Part shown: positions 8,426-14,211 of the stretch, one piece after another
How the letters are laid out: every line of letters starts with the position of its first letter
Position numbering within the stretch: position 1 is the stretch's first letter
Source of the DNA: Gammaproteobacteria bacterium
GTDB lineage: Bacteria > Pseudomonadota > Gammaproteobacteria > SZUA-152
Direction of reading: 5' to 3'
Length of the DNA: 23,035 nt
Assembly (NCBI GenBank): GCA_003229995.1
Contig: QIGJ01000176.1
Location: forward strand, 1 to 23,035
Notes under the pieces: generated by a model
The model's input: the letters and a program-made list of their open reading frames with translations, nothing else
Database searches by the model: none
What the model was told of the DNA's origin: nothing
Made by a program: the position numbers and the translations under genes

Positions 8426-8450
8426 CAAAACCTTTGATGCCCAGCATCAA
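8423..8450. repeat. Two overlapping, mutually exclusive hairpins
   Basis: CATCAAA (8423-8429) pairs with TTTGATG (8433-8439) across a three-base loop. TTGATGC (8434-8440) pairs with GCATCAA (8444-8450) across another three-base loop. The middle arm is shared, so only one hairpin can form at a time. Confidence 0.7.
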
Positions 8451-8718
8451 CCCCAATCGCTACGGGTATATATGCTCGCTGATGACCTAAACCCTGAGCA
8501 ACAGCCCGTCAAATACCAGACCAGACATGGCAACGATTATAACGGTTTTATTATTTGCAGCGAATACATTGCCATTGGTAAAAACTTCTTTATAAAAAAA
8601 ATAATGCATTTCACTGGCAAAATATCCTGTTTTATTGCATCAAAAAGTGCCTAAATCTTGCACACATCGAATACATCTGCTAATTACAATGGTCAATACA
8701 CCGCTTGGGAATCTCAAA

Positions 8719-9018
8719 ATGTCGATTGATTACGAAGAAAAGCGTGATTTTATTCGCATGAATACTGAACATGTTTTGCAATTTAGGGCACTCGGCTCGG
8801 ATGACGTTCAACAAGGGATCTGCTGTAATCTCAGTGCCACAGGTATTATGTTTATCACTGAACAGGAAATTACGCAGGGAACGGAACTGGCAGTCACTAT
8901 CACACCACAAAATTCCGTGGTATCACCGTTTGCTGCGGTGATAAAAGTAGTACGTACAAAAACCAATGGCGTACCATTACAGCACAGCATTGCTGGTAAG
9001 ATCACCTCAATCCAGTAA
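8719..9018 (+). CDS. PilZ-domain protein (predicted c-di-GMP binding)
   Basis: With the ATG at 8719 this is a 99-residue, single-domain protein. It carries both PilZ signatures: RxxxR (Arg9-Arg13 in KRDFIRM) and the N/DxSxxG motif (Asn37-Leu-Ser-Ala-Thr-Gly42), followed by a beta-rich stretch. Such proteins bind cyclic di-GMP and act as small adaptors, often on flagellar or surface functions. I chose this start because the domain begins right after it; the longer frame from 8635 adds 28 residues without family character. The ribosome binding site is weak (GGGA). Its neighbours, the HD-GYP regulator and the flagellar genes flgT and motY, suggest a motility or surface-transition role. It converges with flgT. 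Confidence 0.85.
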   Translation: MSIDYEEKRDFIRMNTEHVLQFRALGSDDVQQGICCNLSATGIMFITEQEITQGTELAVTITPQNSVVSPFAAVIKVVRTKTNGVPLQHSIAGKITSIQ

Positions 9019-9074
9019 ATTTCAGATCAGGTTATTTATGCACAGAATACTGGACCGGGTAATGCGCAATAAAC

Positions 9075-10343
9075 TCAGGGTTCAAAACGAATCACATCCC
9101 CCTGGCTCAGTCTGGCCGTCTCCGAGTCCAGCTCTCCCACTGAAAAAAGTCGCTGCACCTGAGTCACCACCAAAATACTGGCGGGACTTTCTGAAAAACC
9201 CAATGCCCGCTGCCCCGGCAGATCATTCACTGCTGACTGGCTCAACTGAAAAGTATTCAGCACATCGCCCACCTTGATGTTGGCTGCACCACCAGCATCA
9301 AAAAACACCTGCTTTCCCTCGGCGCGAATGACCCGCGCGGTGAACAACTGTGCATTGAGATCATTAACCAACATGCTCACTAATTTATCCAGAACACGAT
9401 GAACCCGCTGACCAAAAGGTGAAGCATAAAACTTGTCGTTCAATACCGGCAGAGTGGTGGGAAAATCAAACAATCCGGCATCCACTACCGATTCATTGAG
9501 CCGATGACGTGCCACTTCGGCACCGGTAATACCATCATGCACGATGACATCCAGCTCCAAATGTCGCACTCGAACACCCAGCAAGTGTCTGGTAATACCC
9601 ATGTCACGAATCACCCCGCTTACCACAAACTGCACCCCCAGGGATTCCGCAAATTCTGTGGCCAACTGTCCGACTTCTCGTGCCGCTGGCAGCGCATCCA
9701 AAATACGCCCTTGCGACATCACGCCATCATCACCCAGCGGCAACAAATACAGTGAAGCATCCGCAGTGCGCACACGACCATCCACATCCAGGCGACGTTT
9801 CAATTCGCGGGCAAGTGCAATTTCAATATTCGGCAAATCAGCAATTTGGGCACGATCCAGCACATGAAACTGGGTAATCGCCATCTTGCGGCGATACTGA
9901 CCACTCAAACCGGATGGGACTGGCGATGCTGGCAGGCTGGCGGTACGCACACCGGCATTTGTACCCAGAGCACGATTTGTCACCGCAATCACACCCGGCA
10001 CTTGCGCCCGAATGCGCACATAATAATGGGTTTCGTCTGTCCATTCGTCGAGAATCACCACATTGGTGACATTGCCCCGCGCAGTAAAACGGACATTATC
10101 CGACACCACCCCACGGGACGACACCACTGTGGTGGTGGAAACCTGGGCATTGCTCTGCAACAGTGCTTGTCGAATGGCATCCTGCAAAGCCAGACGTTTG
10201 GCCACACCGATCGGTCCATTAATCGGCGAAGTGCCTTCCGCTTCCACCCCTTGTGCCTGCACCTCACCCAACAACATTCCGGCCAATAACAACCCGGCAC
10301 ACCACATAAAATACGTTTTCATCAATCGCACGCCTATCACCAC
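9075..10343 (-). CDS. flgT: Flagellar assembly protein FlgT (H-ring component)
   Basis: A 422-residue exported protein with an N-terminal signal peptide, likely cut after EVQA (about residue 30). In Vibrio, FlgT builds the H-ring around the basal body and helps MotX/MotY assemble for the sodium-driven motor. Three regions fit the FlgT architecture: N-terminal (about 35-125, with AKRLALQDAIRQALLQ), middle (about 150-300, RKMAITQFHVLDRAQIADLP) and C-terminal (about 335-422, ending LSQGDVIRFEP). A GGAGGAG ribosome binding site five bases before tandem GTG codons (10338-10343) supports the GTG start over the ATG seven codons later. A sigma-28-like promoter lies upstream, and motY is transcribed divergently. 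The assignment rests on architecture and context. Confidence 0.85.
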   Translation of the reverse strand: MVIGVRLMKTYFMWCAGLLLAGMLLGEVQAQGVEAEGTSPINGPIGVAKRLALQDAIRQALLQSNAQVSTTTVVSSRGVVSDNVRFTARGNVTNVVILDEWTDETHYYVRIRAQVPGVIAVTNRALGTNAGVRTASLPASPVPSGLSGQYRRKMAITQFHVLDRAQIADLPNIEIALARELKRRLDVDGRVRTADASLYLLPLGDDGVMSQGRILDALPAAREVGQLATEFAESLGVQFVVSGVIRDMGITRHLLGVRVRHLELDVIVHDGITGAEVARHRLNESVVDAGLFDFPTTLPVLNDKFYASPFGQRVHRVLDKLVSMLVNDLNAQLFTARVIRAEGKQVFFDAGGAANIKVGDVLNTFQLSQSAVNDLPGQRALGFSESPASILVVTQVQRLFSVGELDSETARLSQGDVIRFEP

Positions 10344-10353
10344 GCTGGCTCCT

Positions 10354-10368
10354 CCGGTTTATCACCGG
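10354..10368 (-). promoter_or_regulatory. Small hairpin abutting the flgT ribosome binding site
   Basis: On the minus strand CCGGT-GATAA-ACCGG forms a five-base-pair stem whose last bases overlap the GGAGGAG ribosome binding site. It could tune flgT translation; the stem is short, so this is tentative. Confidence 0.35.
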
Positions 10369-10398
10369 CAACATCACTGATGACAAATGATCAATTAC

Positions 10399-10412
10399 TG
10401 CCGCTAGCGGCA
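10399..10412. promoter_or_regulatory. 14-base perfect palindrome, possible operator
   Basis: TGCCGCTAGCGGCA is perfectly self-complementary and covers the -10 element of the predicted flgT sigma-28 promoter. It could be a repressor site or chance; no known operator matches. Confidence 0.4.
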
Positions 10413-10431
10413 AAAAACAGCAAAATCTTTA
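10404..10431 (-). promoter_or_regulatory. Sigma-28 (FliA)-like promoter for flgT
   Basis: On the minus strand TAAAG is followed by exactly 15 bases and GCCGCTAG, close to the flagellar consensus TAAAG-N15-GCCGATAA. It lies about 60 bases before the flgT start. Confidence 0.65.
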
Positions 10432-10507
10432 GTCATTACACGGGTTTAAGCATCTCCGCAGAATTCGTGACCGTACTCGTAAAAATATCGCAGAGCCTTG
10501 TAAACAC

Positions 10508-10535
10508 TAAAGAAACCCCGGTAATACGCCGTTGT
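10508..10535 (+). promoter_or_regulatory. Sigma-28 (FliA)-like promoter for motY
   Basis: TAAAG (10508-10512), exactly 15 bases, then GCCGTTGT (10528-10535), close to the FliA consensus. It lies about 35 bases before the motY start and faces away from the flgT promoter. Confidence 0.65.
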
Positions 10536-10569
10536 AGCAAAGACAGAGACTCACGATGAAATTTTGTAC

Positions 10570-11484
10570 ATGCTACTGAATACACTATCCGTGCCAATGC
10601 ACCACCTGTTACAGCAAACAGCGCAACAAGTCATGTTGCCACTGATATTGCTTTGCAGTATTAGTGGCGTCACCATGGCGGGCATGCAGCACTATCAAGC
10701 ACCATTGGAAAACGTGAATTGGCAAACCTCATCGAAAAAATTACAGTGCATACTGAGCCACGACATTCCTCTCTACGGCACGGCCACCTTTGCACAAACC
10801 GCCGGCCATAAGCTGGGATTCAAGCTGGTCGTAAAACGCCAGGCCAGCCGCGCCAAAGACCGCGCTCATTTACGTTCCCTGCCACCAGAATGGAAACACC
10901 GGGTAGACGTGGTAGATTTGGGTGAAATACCCATACACAAAGGCGACACCCCGTTTCAATTACAAGAAAATTTGTCACGTCGTATGCTGGCCGAATTACA
11001 AAAAGGCATGTTCCCTACTTTCAGTTATCGTGACTGGGCTGATGCCCGTGATCAGGTTACCGTCTCCCTGCCTGGCATTAACATAAAACCGGTACTGGAT
11101 AAATTTATCGCCTGTCTGGCAAACCTGCCGATTTATAAATTTACGGACTTTAAAGACAGCCTACTGCACTTTGCCTTTGGCAAAAGTACGCTCAGCAAAA
11201 AAGATCGGAAACGCCTTGATGAACTGGTACGTTATATCAAAACTGATCCGCAACTAAAATACATCGACATTACTGGCTACACCGACAATGTCGGTCGACG
11301 CCGCAGCAATGACAAACTCAGTCAACAACGTAGCCAGGCGGTAAAAAACTACCTCATTACCAAAGGCATTTCACCGCAACTGTTTAAACTGAAAGCCCTC
11401 GGCGAACGCCATCCAGAGGCCAGCAACCGCACCGACGAAGGCCGTGCCCGGAATCGGCGCGCCATGGTCGAACTGGTTAAATAA
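10570..11484 (+). CDS. motY: MotY-like flagellar motor T-ring protein (OmpA-family C-terminus)
   Basis: In Vibrio, MotY forms the periplasmic T-ring that anchors sodium-driven stators. The 304-residue product has a signal region ending near GVTMA, then a MotY N-terminal domain beginning GMQHYQAPLENVNW with the characteristic KGMFPTFSYRDWADARD stretch. An OmpA-like peptidoglycan-binding domain follows (about 200-304: ITGYTDNVGRRRS, LSQQRSQAVKNYL, ARNRRAMVEL). Two cysteines (about 60 and 182) sit where Vibrio MotY has its disulfide. The start is uncertain: the frame also offers TTG at 10564 and later ATGs at 10600 and 10633, none with a strong ribosome binding site. A seven-codon ATG frame (10556-10579) overlaps the start. 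Transcription probably comes from the sigma-28-like promoter upstream, with the small lipoprotein gene following. Confidence 0.9.
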   Translation: MLLNTLSVPMHHLLQQTAQQVMLPLILLCSISGVTMAGMQHYQAPLENVNWQTSSKKLQCILSHDIPLYGTATFAQTAGHKLGFKLVVKRQASRAKDRAHLRSLPPEWKHRVDVVDLGEIPIHKGDTPFQLQENLSRRMLAELQKGMFPTFSYRDWADARDQVTVSLPGINIKPVLDKFIACLANLPIYKFTDFKDSLLHFAFGKSTLSKKDRKRLDELVRYIKTDPQLKYIDITGYTDNVGRRRSNDKLSQQRSQAVKNYLITKGISPQLFKLKALGERHPEASNRTDEGRARNRRAMVELVK

Positions 11485-11529
11485 GTCATCAACCTTTAAA
11501 CAATTTTTACATTCACACAGGAAAGAAAT

Positions 11530-11742
11530 ATGAACAACCAATGGAAAATTATTTTACTCTCAATTTTTATCATGAGCCTGATCGCCTGTTCCGAGCAAAC
11601 ATCATCAGAAAAAACAGCGGCAGAAAAAGAGCATTTTCTGAGCGAAAAACTGGAAACCATCAAAAAGGCCGAAGCAGTGGAACAGATGATTCAGGATGCC
11701 GCCACGCAACAGAGACGTAATATCGAAGACCAAGACGGCTGA
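11530..11742 (+). CDS. Small lipoprotein, unknown function
   Basis: This 70-residue protein has a lipoprotein signal peptide: a basic N-terminus, a hydrophobic stretch (LLSIFIMSLIAC) and a lipobox LIAC with the lipidated cysteine at residue 20. The mature part is about 50 residues, charged and probably helical (KTAAEKEHFLSEKLETIKKA), ending NIEDQDG. An AGGAAAG ribosome binding site precedes the ATG at a good distance. It lies 45 bases after motY on the same strand, so it is probably co-transcribed from the flagellar promoter. I do not recognise a family. Ser21 after the cysteine favours the outer membrane under the E. coli +2 rule. Confidence 0.8.
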   Translation: MNNQWKIILLSIFIMSLIACSEQTSSEKTAAEKEHFLSEKLETIKKAEAVEQMIQDAATQQRRNIEDQDG

Positions 11743-11780
11743 CAATTAACTCTCAATCAATAATTGGTAAGGAATGGGCG

Positions 11781-11852
11781 CACAAAGGGCGCAAAGAACG
11801 CAAAGTTTTTAGTGTTTTTCTCTCCGTCCTTTGCGTCTCTGCGACCTCTGTG
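11781..11852. repeat. Imperfect inverted repeat of CGCAAAG units
   Basis: The left arm (11781-11805) is built from CACAAAG, CGCAAAG and CGCAAAG. The right arm (11829-11852) is its near-complement with three substitutions and one indel. Repeats of this kind, with CGCAAAG units on one side and CTTTGCG on the other, are common between genes in many environmental bacterial genomes. Confidence 0.7.
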
Positions 11853-12022
11853 TTTATAACTCACCACTTGTCAGTACCACTCCTTAAACTCCCAATACAC
11901 CGGAATGATTATCTAGGGGCTTAAACCTCTGGATTTTGGCTAAAAACAGATGAAATTTTGGGATTTAGGTATAAGTCTTCGCGTCTTTGCACCAGGGTTT
12001 TATCATTTCTACCTTGCAAATA

Positions 12023-12049
12023 AAAAAGCCTCTCAAATAGAGGCTTTTT
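12023..12049 (-). terminator. Rho-independent terminator of ssb (bidirectional)
   Basis: GCCTCT-CAAAT-AGAGGC with A-runs on the left and a T-run on the right makes a stem ended by U-tracts on both strands. It lies 36 bases past the ssb stop and could also end the motY-lipoprotein transcript. Confidence 0.85.
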
Positions 12050-12084
12050 ATATCTTATTTTACAAAATTGATTCTGGGTGACGT

Positions 12085-12555
12085 TTAAAACGGAATATCA
12101 TCATCAAAATCACCCATGCCACCCCCAGCCGGTGCGGCAGCCGGTTGCTGTTGCGGAGCAGCGCCCGAGGACTGACCGGATGATTGATTAAAGTTCCCAC
12201 CATTTCCTCCACCCCCACCACGGCTGTCCAGCATCTGCATTTCGTTAGCGACAATCTCGGTGGTATAACGATCATTACCACTTTGATCTTGCCACTTGCG
12301 GGTTTGCAGCTTGCCTTCGATATATACCTTGGAGCCTTTTTTCAGATATTCGCCCACGATTTCTGCCAGACGCTGAAAAAACACCACTCGATGCCATTCC
12401 GTCTTTTCCTTTTGTTCACCCGTATTTTTGTCTTTCCAGCTTTCACTGGTGGCTATCGTGACATTGGTCACGGCACCCCCGTTGGGCATGTATTTCACTT
12501 CGGGATCCTGCCCCAGATTACCAATCAAGATAACTTTGTTTACGCCGCGTGCCAT
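12085..12555 (-). CDS. ssb: Single-stranded DNA-binding protein SSB
   Basis: A 156-residue SSB with the N-terminal OB fold (residues 4-110: [52 protein letters not shown]). A Gly/Gln/Pro-rich disordered linker (about 112-147) follows, then the acidic tip DFDDDIPF that docks partner repair proteins. It coats single-stranded DNA in replication, recombination and repair. A GCAGGAGA ribosome binding site precedes the ATG. It lies 43 bases downstream of the MFS transporter gene on the same strand and may share its transcript. uvrA is divergent beyond the transporter, a variant of the common ssb/uvrA divergent pair. Confidence 0.98.
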   Translation of the reverse strand: MARGVNKVILIGNLGQDPEVKYMPNGGAVTNVTIATSESWKDKNTGEQKEKTEWHRVVFFQRLAEIVGEYLKKGSKVYIEGKLQTRKWQDQSGNDRYTTEIVANEMQMLDSRGGGGGNGGNFNQSSGQSSGAAPQQQPAAAPAGGGMGDFDDDIPF

Positions 12556-12598
12556 TGTCTTTTCTCCTGCTTGTACACTGTTTTATTCAAAAAATAAT

Positions 12599-14041
12599 TT
12601 AACTGCTTTGCTTTTCTGCATTGTCAACAAATTCGTCATCCGCTGCAAAGGCCTTAAGTGCTTCACGATCCAGAGCATGCAAATCCACTTTCAGATAAGC
12701 CACACCATCCTCGGCAATCACCACCGCTTCAGCAACACCGGTCACCCTGGTGAACTCGCCCACCAGATGTCGTGCCCGTTCTTCGCTGATGGAGCCCACC
12801 CTCACTAGGTGGCTACTGAGATAACGTGGGCTTTGCATGGTGGCAGCCACCAAAAACCACACGGCCGCCATACCGGCACATAAGCCAAATACGGCTTCAA
12901 AACCCATGGCACCGTACAGCCAGCCACCCAGTACACCGCCAAAAAAAGCGCCGAGAAACTGTGAGCTGGAGTACATTCCCATGGCGGTGCCTTTGTTGTC
13001 GGGCGAGACCATTTTCGCGACCAGTGAAGGCAATGAGGCCTCCAGCACATTAAATGCGGTAAAAAAGATGAACAATCCCAGCACGATACTGGTAATCGAG
13101 TCGTAACCAAACATGAAAATCAGCTGACCCACACCTAACACCAACACCGAGGCGGTAAATACGCTCTTCATGCGGCGCTTTTTCTCAGCAATGATAATAA
13201 ACGGCACCATCAACAACATGGCAAACACCATCACCGGCAGATAAATGTACCAGTGCTGCTCGGCGGCTAGCCCAGCATGATCACGCAGAGCCAGTGGCAG
13301 CACCACAAACGTTGCGGTCAGCATCATGTGCAGTACCATGATACCAAAATCCAGGCGCAGCAGTTGGGGGTCACGAATCACGTTTTTGAGCTGAGCGGGC
13401 ACAGTCTGCGCATCGCGGTGCAATACGCTGCGCACCGGGTTTGGCACCACAAAATGCAATACGGCGATGGCCACCAGTGCCAACACGGCGGTCAACCAAA
13501 AAATGCCATCCACACCAATCCAGTTGCTGAACAACGGCCCCATCACCAGCGACACGGCAAAGGCCACACCAATGCTCATGCCTATGATAGCCATGGCACC
13601 AAGGCGTTTTTCTTCGCGGGTGAGATCCGCCACCAGTGCCATCACTGCGGCGGCAATGGCTCCCGCACCTTGCAGCGCCCGACCAAAAATCACCCCATTC
13701 ATCGTATCTGCGGTGGCTGCTACCACGCTGCCGATAACAAAAATAATCAACCCAAGAATAATCACCGGTTTACGGCCAAAGTGATCCGAGGCCATACCAA
13801 AGGGAATCTGCAATGCCGCCTGGGTCAGGCCGTAAATGCCAATAGCCAGGCCGATGAGCGCAGGTGTATAGCCCTCCAGCGTTTCCGCATACAATGCAAA
13901 CACTGGCAGGATCATAAACAGACCCATCATTCTCAGGGCATAAATACCCGCCAGGGAAAATACGGCACGGCGCTCGCTGGGAAGCATGGCGTCGTCTGTT
14001 GTCGTTTTATGGGTGGTTTTGTGGGAGGAGGATTGCGTCAC
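12599..14041 (-). CDS. MFS transporter, YajR-like with C-terminal YAM-type domain
   Basis: A 480-residue major facilitator protein with about twelve hydrophobic segments. It has the MFS motif A GMASDHFGRKPVI after helix 2 and LRMMGLFMILPVFALY in helix 1. The last about 75 residues (from RVGSISEERARHLVGEFTRV) form a soluble ferredoxin-like appendix resembling the YAM domain of E. coli YajR. It is probably a proton-coupled exporter; the substrate is unknown. The GTG at 14039-14041 opens the frame with only a weak ribosome binding site; an ATG at 13985-13987 (MLPSERRAVF) is an equally good start. The gene sits between ssb and uvrA and is transcribed towards ssb. Confidence 0.92.
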   Translation of the reverse strand: MTQSSSHKTTHKTTTDDAMLPSERRAVFSLAGIYALRMMGLFMILPVFALYAETLEGYTPALIGLAIGIYGLTQAALQIPFGMASDHFGRKPVIILGLIIFVIGSVVAATADTMNGVIFGRALQGAGAIAAAVMALVADLTREEKRLGAMAIIGMSIGVAFAVSLVMGPLFSNWIGVDGIFWLTAVLALVAIAVLHFVVPNPVRSVLHRDAQTVPAQLKNVIRDPQLLRLDFGIMVLHMMLTATFVVLPLALRDHAGLAAEQHWYIYLPVMVFAMLLMVPFIIIAEKKRRMKSVFTASVLVLGVGQLIFMFGYDSITSIVLGLFIFFTAFNVLEASLPSLVAKMVSPDNKGTAMGMYSSSQFLGAFFGGVLGGWLYGAMGFEAVFGLCAGMAAVWFLVAATMQSPRYLSSHLVRVGSISEERARHLVGEFTRVTGVAEAVVIAEDGVAYLKVDLHALDREALKAFAADDEFVDNAEKQSS

Positions 14042-14080
14042 TACGATACTTGCTCAACTGAAATTTATTGTTGCTGGTTT

Positions 14081-14110
14081 TTGCGTCATTCAGACAGAAC
14101 GGCGTATGAT
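14081..14110 (+). promoter_or_regulatory. Possible sigma-70 promoter for uvrA
   Basis: TTGCGT (14081-14086), an 18-base spacer and TATGAT (14105-14110) lie about 100 bases before the uvrA start. I found no convincing LexA (SOS) box nearby. Weak prediction. Confidence 0.4.
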
Positions 14111-14211
14111 ATCAGGTTTGCGTTCCGCCGGAAAAACCCGCGCGCCCTTATTGAACCCAAAAGTTGAACCCAAAAGCAACCCAAAAAACGCTAACACGAG
14201 ATGTCGCCAGC

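Larger units (their letters stand above)
8077..8718. other. Long intergenic region with structured repeats
   Basis: This AT-rich stretch of 642 bases separates the HD-GYP regulator (minus) from the PilZ gene (plus), so it should hold both promoters. Bases 8077-8260 and 8451-8718 show no gene I trust. The middle (8261-8450) holds several hairpins, a 12-base tandem duplication and a possible 54-residue ORF, listed separately. A 90-residue frame at 8382-8654 on the plus strand looks like chance. Confidence 0.6.
11743..12084. other. Intergenic region with a repeat-like palindrome
   Basis: No gene is visible. The stretch separates the lipoprotein gene from the ssb stop and contains the imperfect inverted repeat at 11781-11852, a related fragment (TTCGCGTCTTTGCACC, near 11977) and the terminator at 12023-12049. 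Confidence 0.6.

Noticed and set aside
8382..8654. 90-residue plus-strand frame in the 8.1-8.7 kb gap
   Set aside because: No ribosome binding site, no recognisable features, and it crosses the hairpin region; likely chance.
13277..14167. 296-residue plus-strand frame opposite the MFS gene
   Set aside because: It is His/Gln-rich, lacks any domain, and is exactly antisense to a well-supported transporter.
14042..14211. LexA (SOS) box upstream of uvrA
   Set aside because: I looked for CTG-N10-CAG on this divergent region and saw no convincing match.
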